Shown piece after piece: positions 25,045-34,500 of a DNA stretch of 64,000 nucleotides. Numbering within the stretch: position 1 is the first letter of the stretch; the number at the start of each line of letters is the position of its first letter. The translations under genes and the position numbers were made by a program. Source of the stretch: Hymenobacter sp. APR13 (lineage in GTDB: Bacteria > Bacteroidota > Bacteroidia > Cytophagales > Hymenobacteraceae). The DNA is taken from assembly GCF_000737515.1 (NCBI RefSeq), contig NZ_CP006588.1, forward strand, positions 57,545-121,544, read 5' to 3'. Below the pieces are notes generated by a model. The model saw only the letters and a list, made by a program, of their open reading frames with translations, had not been told where the DNA came from and ran no database searches.

Positions 25045-26457
25045 TTACATATTGAGGGCCCCGATGCCGGCCGCGTTCAGGCAGGCTTCCTTGAAGGCTT
25101 CGGCGTAGGTGGGGTGGGCATGCGACATCAGGCCCACGTCTTCGGCCGCGCCCCGGAAGTGCATGATGCCCACGGCCTCGGCAATGATGTCGGCAATGCG
25201 GGCCCCGATCATGTGCACGCCCAGAATCTCGTCGGTCTGCGCGTCGGTGAGCACCTTCACCAACCCTTCGGTGTCAGCCCCGGCCAGCGCCCGGCCGGAG
25301 GCGGAATACGGAAAGGAACCCACCTTATAGGCTTTGCCCTGCTCCTTGAGCTGCTCCTCGGTGTAGCCCACACCAGCTACTTCGGGCCAGGTATAGACCA
25401 CACCCGGGATAAGCAGGTAGTTCACCTCCGGGGCCTGGCCGGCAATGAGCTCAGCCACGTACACGCCTTCATCGGAAGCCTTATGGGCCAGCATGGCCCC
25501 GCGCACCACGTCGCCGATGGCCCAGATGCCCGGCACCGTCGTCTGCAGGTCCTCGTTGACTTTCACGCGGCCCTTCTCATCCAGCTCCACGCCGGCCGCG
25601 GCCAGGTTCAGCCCGTCGGTGTAGGGCCGGCGGCCCACTGATACCAGGCAGTAGTCGCCTTCCAGCTGCAGCTCGGCCGATGGCCCGCCCTGGGCCGTGA
25701 GCTTCACCGTGTCGCCGGTCCGCTCCACGGCCGTCACCTTGTGCGAGAGGTAGAACTCCAGACCCTGCTTCTTGAGGGAGCGTAGCAGCTCCTTGCCCAG
25801 GGTGCGGTCCATGGTAGGGATGATGGCGTCAGTGTATTCCACGACGGACACCTTGCTACCCAGCCGCGCATACACTGAGCCCAGCTCCAGGCCGATAACC
25901 CCGCCGCCCACAATAATCAGGTGCTGGGGCAGCTCGCGCAGGGCCAGCGCCTCGGTGCTGGTGATGACACGCTCCTTATCCAGGGTGATGAAGGGCAGGG
26001 TGCTGGGCTTGGAGCCGGTGGCAATGATGATGTTTTTGGCCGTGAGCAGCTGCTTTTCCCCACTGCCCCCGTCGCTGGGCTCTACCAGCACGGTGGTGGC
26101 ATCCACGAACGAGGCTACGCCGTGGAGTACGTCCACCTTGTTTTTCTTCATGAGGAAGACCACCCCGTCGCACACTTTCTTCACCACCTGGTCCTTGCGC
26201 TCCATCATGCGGGGCAGGTCGGCACGCAGGTTATCGGCATCAATGCCGTGCTCCGTGAACTGGTGAGTGGCTTTCTGGTAGAGCTCGGTGGATTCGAGTA
26301 CCGCCTTGCTGGGGATGCAGCCCACGTTGAGGCAGGTGCCGCCCAGGGTGGGGTACTTTTCGATGATGGCCGTTTTCAGGCCCAGCTGCCCGCAGCGTAC
26401 GGCCGCGATATAGCCGCCGGGGCCGGAGCCGATAATGAGAACGTCGTAGGAGGTCAT
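25045..26457 (-). CDS. lpdA: Dihydrolipoyl dehydrogenase (E3)
   Basis: A 470-aa flavoprotein that reoxidises dihydrolipoamide for 2-oxoacid dehydrogenase complexes with NAD+. FAD loop [10 protein letters not shown] (10-19), redox cysteines Cys42 and Cys47 in [17 protein letters not shown] loop [17 protein letters not shown], second FAD contact WAIGDVV, and the C-terminal His-Pro base [10 protein letters not shown]. The start at 26457 ([10 protein letters not shown]) is chosen because the fold begins there. It lies between metal-transport genes; the overlap with the CDF reading frame's end is none (25 bases apart). Here it may act as a general redox enzyme, but sequence says E3. Confidence 0.93.
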   Translation of the reverse strand: MTSYDVLIIGSGPGGYIAAVRCGQLGLKTAIIEKYPTLGGTCLNVGCIPSKAVLESTELYQKATHQFTEHGIDADNLRADLPRMMERKDQVVKKVCDGVVFLMKKNKVDVLHGVASFVDATTVLVEPSDGGSGEKQLLTAKNIIIATGSKPSTLPFITLDKERVITSTEALALRELPQHLIIVGGGVIGLELGSVYARLGSKVSVVEYTDAIIPTMDRTLGKELLRSLKKQGLEFYLSHKVTAVERTGDTVKLTAQGGPSAELQLEGDYCLVSVGRRPYTDGLNLAAAGVELDEKGRVKVNEDLQTTVPGIWAIGDVVRGAMLAHKASDEGVYVAELIAGQAPEVNYLLIPGVVYTWPEVAGVGYTEEQLKEQGKAYKVGSFPYSASGRALAGADTEGLVKVLTDAQTDEILGVHMIGARIADIIAEAVGIMHFRGAAEDVGLMSHAHPTYAEAFKEACLNAAGIGALNM

Positions 26458-26482
26458 GAGAGAAACGAAGAAGCTAGTCAGG

Positions 26483-27379
26483 TTAGAGGTGGGTTTCGTG
26501 CCGGGCAACGTCGCCGCGCTCCACTTGAATGGTCGCGTGCTGGATGGAATGCTTGCCCGTGACGTACGCCTGGGCGCGGGTCAGTACTTCCTCGTGCCCG
26601 GCGGCCTCGGCCAGCACGACGTGGGCACTCAGGGCATTGACGCCGGAGGTCAGCACCCAGGCGTGCAGGTCGTGTACGGCCGCCACGCCCGGCACTTGCA
26701 GCAGGCCCTGGCGCAGCTCCTCCAGGTTGATATCGGCCGGGGTACCTTCCAGCAGCACGTTCACCGACTCCTTGAGCAGGGCCCAGGTGCGGGGCAGGAT
26801 GAACAGGCCAATGCCGGCCGAGAGCAGCGGGTCGGCGTAGTACCAGCCGGTGGTGAGCATAATGATACCGGCGGCAATTACCCCGATAGACGTCAGCATG
26901 TCGCTGAGCACTTCGAAGTACGCTCCCTTCATGTTCAGACTCTCGTCTTTGCCCTGCCGCAGCAAGTACATGCCGGCCAGGTTAACCGCCAGTCCGAGAC
27001 CTGCGATCCATAGCATCTGCCCACTTTCCACCTGGGGCGGGTTCCGAAAGCGCAGATAGGCCTCATAGAGAATATAAATCGAAATCAGAATCAGCACCAC
27101 CGCGTTGGTCAGCGCCGCCAGGATCTCAAAGCGGTAGTAGCCGTAGGTGCGCTGCGGCGTCGCCGGTTTCTCCCCGAAGCGGATGGCCAGCAGGGCCAGC
27201 CCCACGCCGGCCACGTCGGTGAGCATGTGGCCCGCGTCGGCCAGCAGGGCCAGACTGCCGGTCCAGAACCCGCCCACTACTTCCGCCAGCAGGTAGGTCA
27301 GCGTTAGAAAGAAGACAATGGTCAGTTGCCGCTTGTTGCGGCTGGCGGCGCTGCCGCTCATACCGTGGGACCCGCTCAT
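26483..27379 (-). CDS. CDF cation-efflux protein (CzcD/ZitB-like)
   Basis: A 298-aa cation diffusion facilitator with six membrane segments. The metal-site helices carry ADAGHMLTD (His and Asp) and SDMLTS. The cytosolic end has HDLHAWVLTSG and SIQHATIQVE, as in Zn exporters. It exports Zn, Cd or Co in exchange for protons. Its start overlaps the P-type ATPase stop by 4 bases, so the two are coupled. The His-Asp in the second helix fits zinc rather than manganese. Confidence 0.93.
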   Translation of the reverse strand: MSGSHGMSGSAASRNKRQLTIVFFLTLTYLLAEVVGGFWTGSLALLADAGHMLTDVAGVGLALLAIRFGEKPATPQRTYGYYRFEILAALTNAVVLILISIYILYEAYLRFRNPPQVESGQMLWIAGLGLAVNLAGMYLLRQGKDESLNMKGAYFEVLSDMLTSIGVIAAGIIMLTTGWYYADPLLSAGIGLFILPRTWALLKESVNVLLEGTPADINLEELRQGLLQVPGVAAVHDLHAWVLTSGVNALSAHVVLAEAAGHEEVLTRAQAYVTGKHSIQHATIQVERGDVARHETHL

Positions 27380-29640
27380 GTCGTTTGGTCGTTAGGGTGG
27401 TGCGGGCCCTGGCGCAGCGCCCGGGGCATGGGCTCAACCACTGACAGGGTATGCTGCGCTTGTGGGGCAGCGAGAGAAGCAGGCGACGGGTTACCGGTAC
27501 CCGGCGTGGAATAGTCCATGCGCTGAATGCGCACGGCATTTAAAATAGCCAGCAGGGCCACGCCCACGTCGGCAAACACGGCCTCCCACATGGTCGCCAA
27601 GCCGCCCGCGCCCAGCACCAGCACGATGCCTTTTACCACGAAAGCCAGCCAGATATTCTGCCACACCACGCGGTGAGTGGCGCGGGCAATGCGCCGGGCG
27701 GTGGCAATCTTGCTGGGGTGGTCGGTTTGGATAACCACGTCGGCGGTTTCAATGGTCGCATCCGAGCCCAGCCCGCCCATGGCAATGCCCACGTCGGCCA
27801 GGGCCACCACCGGAGCATCGTTTACCCCGTCGCCCACGAAGGCCAGCTTCCGCCCTTCGGTTTTGTACTGCTGCACGTAGCGGGCCTTGTCCTCGGGCAG
27901 CAGGCCGCCGTGGGCCTCGTCGATGCCCAGCTCCCGGGCGACGCGCTGCACGATGCTGTCCTTGTCGCCCGAGAGCATGACCAGCTTGCTGATGCCGTCG
28001 GCGCGCAGCTCCTGCACGGCGCGGGCCGCGTCCTCTTTCGGGGCGTCGGCCACAGTCAGGTAGCCCGCGTACTGCCCGTCCACGGCCCCCACCACGATGC
28101 TGTCCACCACCTGGTCTACTTCGGCCGGGTAGGCCACGTTAAACTTGCGCAGCAACTTGGTGTTGCCGGCCAGCACGTCGCGCCCGTCCACCCGGCCCCG
28201 TAGGCCGTGGCCGGCTATTTCCTCCACGTTCTCTACTGCCACGCCGGCGGTAGCCGCGCCGACGTGGGCCACGACGGCTTTGGCAATCGGGTGCGTCGAT
28301 TTGGTTTCCAGCGCCCCGAGCAGCCGCAGCAGCTGGGCTTTCTCCAGTCCCACCGCCTGCACCTGCTGCACGGCAAACACCCCCTCCGTGAGGGTGCCGG
28401 TTTTGTCCATCACCACCGTATCCAATTCGCGCATGGCATCCAGGAAGTTGGAGCCTTTGAACAGGATGCCCGCTTTGGAGGCCGCGCCGATGCCGCCGAA
28501 GTAACCCAGCGGAATGCTGATGACCAGCGCGCAGGGGCAGGAAATGACCAGGAACACCAGGGCCCGGTACAACCAGTCCCGGAAGACATAGTCCTCTACC
28601 ACGAAGGAGGGCACCAGCACCAGCAGCACGGCCAGCGCCACTACGATGGGGGTGTAGATTTTGGCGAACTTGGTGATGAACTGCTGGGTTTTAGCCTTGC
28701 GGCCCACCGCGTCCTGCACCATGGCCAGGATCTTGGCCAGCTTCGTGTCCTGGTAGCCTGCCGTGACGGCTACCTGAATCAGGCTTTCCAGGTTGACCAT
28801 GCCGGCCAGCACCGGCTCCCCCGTTTGTTTGGTCTGGGGCACGGATTCCCCCGTCAGGGCCGCCGTATTGAAGGAAGCCGGTCCCTTGGTCAGCGTCCCA
28901 TCCAGGGCTACCTTCTCGCCGGGCTTCACTTCAATGGTATCGCCTACCTGTACCTGTTTGGGATCCAGCACCAGGGACTGCCCGCCTCGCAGCACCGTGA
29001 CTTCCGTGGCCTGGATTTCCAGCAGGGCCTTGATGCTGCGCTTGGCCCGGTTCACGGCCGCGTCCTGGAATAATTCGCCGACTGTGTAGAACAGCATCAC
29101 GGCCACCCCTTCCGGGTACTCGCCGATGGCAAACGCCCCCAGCGTGGCGATGCTCATGAGCAGAAACTCGTTGAATACGTTACCCGACGGAATGCTTTGC
29201 ACGGCGGAGCGGATGACTTTCCAGCCCACCAGCAGGAAGGCCACCCCGTACCAGAGCAGGCGCACGTAGCCGGTAAAAAAGCCCACCGTATAGTAGTCGA
29301 GCGCAATGCCGGCCAGCAGCAGGGCCAGGCTCACCCCGGGCCAGAGGTAGGGGTTGTCCCCGGCCGGACCGTGGTCGTGGTCGTCGCCGTCCCCGTGGGA
29401 GTGGCCGGCGTGCTCGTCGGCCGGTTGGCCGGCCAGGTCCACGACCTGTTTGCCGGGGGGATGGTGGTGGCCCGTGTGGTCGTGGGTGGCGTGGTCGTGG
29501 CCGGGCACGTCGTGGCCCTCGGGCGCGGCGGCGGCCTCAGGCGTGAGCTGGTCCCGGCTCAGGGCGCCCACGTTGTCGAGCTGCACCTGCTTGGCGGTGT
29601 TGAGCTCTTCGTCGGTATTGGAAGGGGTTGGATCAGGCAT
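27376..29640 (-). CDS. Heavy-metal P1B-type ATPase (Zn/Cd/Co/Pb exporter)
   Basis: A 754-aa metal ATPase. Motifs are TGES (263-266), the membrane metal site CPC (368-370), DKTGT with phosphorylated Asp412, a THPIA loop for nucleotide binding and GDGVNDAP near the C-terminus. Instead of a CxxC heavy-metal-associated domain, the N-terminus has two His/Asp-rich stretches (about 43-60 and 76-90, with GHDHATHDHTGHHH and HAGHSHGDGDDHDH), which probably bind zinc or cobalt. It drives export of soft divalent ions with ATP. Upstream gene is the NicO-like exporter; downstream the CDF exporter overlaps it. Confidence 0.93.
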   Translation of the reverse strand: MPDPTPSNTDEELNTAKQVQLDNVGALSRDQLTPEAAAAPEGHDVPGHDHATHDHTGHHHPPGKQVVDLAGQPADEHAGHSHGDGDDHDHGPAGDNPYLWPGVSLALLLAGIALDYYTVGFFTGYVRLLWYGVAFLLVGWKVIRSAVQSIPSGNVFNEFLLMSIATLGAFAIGEYPEGVAVMLFYTVGELFQDAAVNRAKRSIKALLEIQATEVTVLRGGQSLVLDPKQVQVGDTIEVKPGEKVALDGTLTKGPASFNTAALTGESVPQTKQTGEPVLAGMVNLESLIQVAVTAGYQDTKLAKILAMVQDAVGRKAKTQQFITKFAKIYTPIVVALAVLLVLVPSFVVEDYVFRDWLYRALVFLVISCPCALVISIPLGYFGGIGAASKAGILFKGSNFLDAMRELDTVVMDKTGTLTEGVFAVQQVQAVGLEKAQLLRLLGALETKSTHPIAKAVVAHVGAATAGVAVENVEEIAGHGLRGRVDGRDVLAGNTKLLRKFNVAYPAEVDQVVDSIVVGAVDGQYAGYLTVADAPKEDAARAVQELRADGISKLVMLSGDKDSIVQRVARELGIDEAHGGLLPEDKARYVQQYKTEGRKLAFVGDGVNDAPVVALADVGIAMGGLGSDATIETADVVIQTDHPSKIATARRIARATHRVVWQNIWLAFVVKGIVLVLGAGGLATMWEAVFADVGVALLAILNAVRIQRMDYSTPGTGNPSPASLAAPQAQHTLSVVEPMPRALRQGPHHPNDQTT

Positions 29641-29687
29641 AGGAAAGATGCATCAGGTGAAAAATGAAGACAGCAGCCAGCCGGCCG

Positions 29688-30293
29688 CTACCAGTCCACG
29701 AAAAAGCCGGCCAGGCCTACCAGCACGAGCACGGCCCCGGTCAGGCGACGCTCGTGGTGCGCCAGCCCGTCCAGGTTCAGGCGACCCAGCCCCCGGTGAG
29801 CCAGCGCGACCAGCGCGCACATGGCCGAGACCGAAGCCAGCAGGTACACCCCCATGAGCAGGGCCAGCGCCGCCGGGCCGTGGGTGCCGGCGGCCAGAAA
29901 AAACGTTTGAATTTCCAGGCAGGGCGCCAGAAACATGGTCGCCGCCAGCCCCAGTACCACCCGGCCGCGGGGCCGGGTCGGGGCCGGGTCCGGGTGGGCG
30001 TGTCCCGGCCCCGACAAGGCGTACAGCACGCCAATGAGCACGAGCAGGGCCGGGGCCGCCCCGCGGGCCAGGTGGGAGAACTGCGCCGACAAGCGCCAGC
30101 CCAGCAGCCCCAGCCCCAGGCCCAGCAGCACCGTGCTCAGCACGTGGGCCAGGCCGGCTACCAGCGTCACGCCCACGGCCCGGCGCAGGGGCCAGCGCTC
30201 GGCGCGCGCCACGGCCAGCACCGGCGCCCAGTGGTTGGGAATCGCGGCGTGCAGCAGGCTTAAGAGCAGGCAACCGGTGAGCAGATGGAACAT
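29688..30293 (-). CDS. NicO/RcnA-like polytopic membrane protein, putative metal exporter
   Basis: A 201-aa protein with six membrane segments. The first helix holds HAAIPNHWAP, with two His near the membrane face as in NicO-type Ni/Co exporters. The middle loop is His/Pro-rich (GPGHAHPDPAPT) and later helices have FLAPCLEIQTFFLAAG. It is smaller than RcnA. It lies between the CzcB-like adaptor and the P-type ATPase in one minus-strand run, so metal export is likely. UreH-like or TauE-like relatives are possible alternatives. Confidence 0.6.
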   Translation of the reverse strand: MFHLLTGCLLLSLLHAAIPNHWAPVLAVARAERWPLRRAVGVTLVAGLAHVLSTVLLGLGLGLLGWRLSAQFSHLARGAAPALLVLIGVLYALSGPGHAHPDPAPTRPRGRVVLGLAATMFLAPCLEIQTFFLAAGTHGPAALALLMGVYLLASVSAMCALVALAHRGLGRLNLDGLAHHERRLTGAVLVLVGLAGFFVDW

Positions 30294-30350
30294 GGGCAGG
30301 GCGAAGAGCCGCGACAGGAACGCGGCCGGATTAGGGGAGAAAATGCGCGG

Positions 30351-31541
30351 CTATTCTTCTTCTTCCGCGTTTTTGAGCTTGGCCAGCAGCGAGTACGCGC
30401 CCTCCACCACGACCTGCGCCGCCGCAGTGCCTTGCGGCAGACGGACTTCGGTGTAGCCGTTTTCGCTTACCCCCGCCGTCACGGGCACCATGCGGTAGTG
30501 CGTTTCCTGGTTTTTTCCTGCCGGACCTTCGGCCACGAACACGTAGCTCTTTCCCCCAAACTGCACCAGGGCCTTGTCGGGCAGGGAGGGCAACGTGGCC
30601 GAGTTGGTTTCGATAGTGGCCCGCACGTAGGTGCCGGGCAGGCGGCTGGCGTCTTCCCGGCTCAGGTGGGCGTACACGCGCACCGTGCGGTCCTCGCTCA
30701 CGGCGCGGCCAATCACATACACCTTCGCCCGGTGCTCGGCCCCGGCCGAATCATTGGCCAGGGTGTAGCGCACGGTCTGGCCCACGCGCACCTGCGGCAC
30801 GTCCTTCTCGAACACAGTGAGCACCACGTCCAGGTGGGCCGGGTCCACGATTTCAAACAGCACGTCGGTCGAGGTCACGCTTTGCCCGGCGCTGGCATTC
30901 ACGGTTTTCAGGAAGCCGCCGCGCGGGGCCCGCACCGGGGCCGTCGTGGTAATCTTGCCGCCCACCGGCAGGCCCGCCAGGCGCAGGCGGGCGGCTTGCG
31001 CCGCCACCTGGGTCTGCATGGCTCGGTATTCGGCACGGGCCCTCTGGAAATTTTTCTGCGGGGCTACTTCCTGGCGGTAGAGCTCCTGCTGGCGCTCGTA
31101 CTCGGCGCGGGCAAACTCCAGCTGGCTGCTGGTTTCCAGGTAATCCTGCTGGAGCTGCACAAACTCGGGGTTGCGCACCGTCGCCAGCACCTGCCCGGCC
31201 TGCACGCGGCTGCCCTGTAGCAGGGTCGTCCGCTCCACGATGCCCCCGAGCAGGGCGCTGACGGCCACCGCGTTTTCCGGGGGCGCGTCGAGCGTGCCGT
31301 TGACTTTGAGCGTGCCGCTGAGCACCCGGTCTTCCACCCGGCCCAGCCGGATGCCGGCCGCCCGCTGCTCGGCAGCCGACAGGGTGGTTTCGGTAGCGTT
31401 TTCTTCGGCGGCGGCTTCGCCGCCCGCGGCCGATGTTTCCGTGGTGGCCCCGGCCGCTTCCGGTGCCGCCGTATCCGTTTTCTCCTGACCGCAACCGGCC
31501 AGCGTCAGGCCCAGCAGGGCCAGCAATGCGTATTTTGTCAT
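30351..31541 (-). CDS. RND periplasmic adaptor (CzcB/CusB-like lipoprotein)
   Basis: A 396-aa membrane-fusion protein. The start at 31541 gives a lipoprotein leader (MTKYALLALLGLTLAGC). An acidic Ala/Glu/Thr linker follows, then the lipoyl halves (NAVAVSALLGGIVERTTLLQGSRVQAGQVLATV and APRGGFLKTVNASAGQSV), a coiled-coil hairpin between them (about residues 130-190, Gln/Arg/Ala-rich), and beta-barrel and proximal domains. It bridges the inner-membrane pump to the outer-membrane channel. It lies 31 bases after the CzcA-TolC fusion, its partner. Confidence 0.91.
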   Translation of the reverse strand: MTKYALLALLGLTLAGCGQEKTDTAAPEAAGATTETSAAGGEAAAEENATETTLSAAEQRAAGIRLGRVEDRVLSGTLKVNGTLDAPPENAVAVSALLGGIVERTTLLQGSRVQAGQVLATVRNPEFVQLQQDYLETSSQLEFARAEYERQQELYRQEVAPQKNFQRARAEYRAMQTQVAAQAARLRLAGLPVGGKITTTAPVRAPRGGFLKTVNASAGQSVTSTDVLFEIVDPAHLDVVLTVFEKDVPQVRVGQTVRYTLANDSAGAEHRAKVYVIGRAVSEDRTVRVYAHLSREDASRLPGTYVRATIETNSATLPSLPDKALVQFGGKSYVFVAEGPAGKNQETHYRMVPVTAGVSENGYTEVRLPQGTAAAQVVVEGAYSLLAKLKNAEEEE

Positions 31542-31572
31542 GAAAGGGGGAGGCAAGAAAAGTCAGGGATGA

Positions 31573-34500
31573 TTACTGGGGGGTGCTGCCCAGCAGGTAG
31601 TCCAGCTCGATGACGGTCTGGTTGTGTTCCAGCAGCACGTCCAGGTAGGTGGTGCGCAGGGTCAGGGCCCGCTCCAGGTTGAGCAGGTATTCGGCGTAGC
31701 CGGTTTCACCGGCCTTGAAGGCCCGCGTGCTCAGGCGCACGATGACGTCGGCCTGGGGCAGGGCCGTCTGCTGGTAGAAAGCCAGGCGCTGCTGCTGCTC
31801 GGCGTGCCGGGCCACTAGCTCGTCCAGCCGGCCCGAGAGCTCGGCCCGCAGGCGCTGGTAGCCGGCGTCGGCCACCTGCTCCTGCAGGCGGGCGGCCTGC
31901 ACCCGACCCTTCTGCGGCCCGCGCAGGAGGGGAATGCCCACCGAAGCCTGCACGCCCTGGAAGCGGTCCGACCCGGCGTAGTACCGCTCCGCGCCGCCCA
32001 CGCCGCCCATGGTCTGGGGGCCAATCAGCGACTGGTTGAAGTAGCCCAGCGTCACGTTGGGTAGTCCCAGGGCCTGCTCGGTGCGGGTGGCCGCCTGGCG
32101 CTGGGCGATGAGTTGGCGCTGCACTTGCAGCTCCGGGTTCTGGGTCAGGCGCGCCGTGTCACCGGTGGCGGGCAGCACCACGGGTTCCAGCGGGCGAAGC
32201 AGGCTGTCGGCCACGCCCACCGCCTGGCTTTGTTGCAGCAGGGCTTGCAGCTGGCGCTGGGCCACCTGGTAGCCGGTGCGGGCCTGGGCAATCAGGGCGC
32301 GGGTTTCGCCTTGCTGCACCAGGGCGGTGGCCGGCTCCAGGCGGGCTACTTCCCCGGTTTTAAAGCGCAGCTGGGCGGCCCGCAAAAACTCGCTGTAGAG
32401 GCTGTCCTGCCCGCGCAGCACCTGCACCCGGTGGCGGGCGTACACGGCCTGCTCATAATTCAGGCGCACCTGCCGCCGCAGCTCGGCCTGCACCTGGGCC
32501 AGCGTGAGCTGCTGCCCGCCGACCTGCGCCTCCAGCAATTGGCGCTGGCTGCGGTACACCCGCGGCAGCGAAAAGCTCTGGCTGACGTTGAATTGGTTGT
32601 CCTTGCGGTAGGAATTGTACTGCCCGTAGGTAACGCCCACGGTGGTGCGGCCCACGTCGGTAGCGGTGCGCCGCAGGGCCTGCTGGGCCTCCAAACTGCG
32701 CTGGGCAGCCGTTACCGTGGTGTTGGCCTGCAAGGCCTGGGTCACGGCCTGCTGGGCCGTGAAGGGCGTGCCACCGGCCGTCAGCTGCACTTGCTGGGCC
32801 CGGCCGGTGCCGGGCACCAGCAGTGTCAGCAACAGCACGGCTGCGCCGCCGGCCAGCAGGGGTGCCGACCGGGTGCCGTGGTGGGTTGGATCCTCGGGCT
32901 GCTGGTCCGGCCCGGCTGCCGGGGTGCGTTCCGACAGGGCGTAGAGCACCGGCAGCACCAGCAGCGTCAGCAGCGTGGCCGTGACCAGCCCGCCGATGAC
33001 GACCGTGGCCAGGGGGCGCTGCACCTCGGCCCCGGCCGAGGTGCTCAGGGCCATCGGCAAAAAGCCCAGCGAGGCCACCGTAGCCGTCATCAGCACCGGC
33101 CGCAGGCGTACCTGTGTGCCTTCCAGAATTCGCTCGTGCAGGTTGGCCCAGCCCTCGTCCTTGAGCTGGTTGAAATAGCCGATGAGCACGATGCCGTTGA
33201 GCACGGCCACGCCGAACAGGGCAATAAAGCCCACGCCCGCTGAGATGCTGAACGGCATGCCCCGCAGCCACAGAGCCGCCACCCCGCCAATGGCCGATAA
33301 GGGGATGGCCGTGAAAATCAGCACGGACTGCTTCAGGGAGCCGAAGGTGAAGAAGAGCAGCACAAAAATCAGGGTCAGGGCCACCGGCACGGCCACGCTC
33401 AGGCGCTGCGAGGCCTCGCGCAGGTTCTCGAACTGCCCGCCGTAGGTGGCGTAGTAGCCGGGAGCAAACTTCAGGCGCTGGTCCACTTTGCCTTGCAGCT
33501 CCTCCACTACGCTTTCCACGTCGCGGCCCCGCACGTTGAAGGCCACCGTAATGCGGCGCTTGGCGTCGTCGCGCTGCACCTGGTTCGGACCCTCCTGCAG
33601 GGCCACGGTGGCCACCTGCTCCAGCGGCACCTGCTCGCCCCGCGGGGTGGCAATGAAGAGCTGGCGCACGGCGTTGATGTCCTGGCGCAGGTCCGGGCGC
33701 AGGCGCAGCACCAAATCAAAGCGGCGCTCCTGCTCAAATATCTGCCCGGCGGCCTGGCCGGCAAAGGCAGTCTGCACCGTGCGGTTCACGTCCTCGACGT
33801 TCAGACCGAACTGGGCCAGCTTGTTGCGGTCCAGCTGGACCACAATCTGGGGCAGGCCCGTCACCTGCTCCACGTACACATCTTCGGCTCCCTGCACCTG
33901 CCGCACCTGGGCCGCGGCCCGCTGGGCGTAGTCGGCCAGCTGCTGCAGGTCTTCGCCGTAGATTTTCATCACCACGTCCTGCTTGGCCCCGCTGATGAGC
34001 TCGTTGAAGCGCATCTGAATGGGCTGCTGGAACCCGAAGGTGACGCCCGGAATTACGCTCAGGGCGTGGGCCATTTTCTCGGCCAGCTCCTCGCGGGACT
34101 TGGCCGAAGTCCACTTGCTCTGGTCCTTTTCCAGAATTACCATCACGTCCCCAGCTTCCACCGGCATGGGGTCGGTGGGAATTTCGGCCGCGCCAATCTT
34201 GGCCACCACTTCCTTGACCTCCGGAAACTGCTGTTTCAGGATGGCCCCGGCCTGCTGGCTTTTTTCGATGGTGTAGCTTAGCGACGAGCCCGTGAGCACG
34301 CGCATCTCAATGGCGAAGTCGCCTTCCGAAAGCTGGGGGATAAACTCCCCGCCCAGAGTGCGGAACACGAGCAAGGCCCCGACGAACAGCCCCACGGCCG
34401 AAGCCAGCACCAGGGCTTTGCGGCGCAGACCCCATTCCAGCAGGGGCCGGTAGCGGGCCTCCAGCCAGCTCATCATGCGGTCCGAGAAGTTGCGCTTGTG

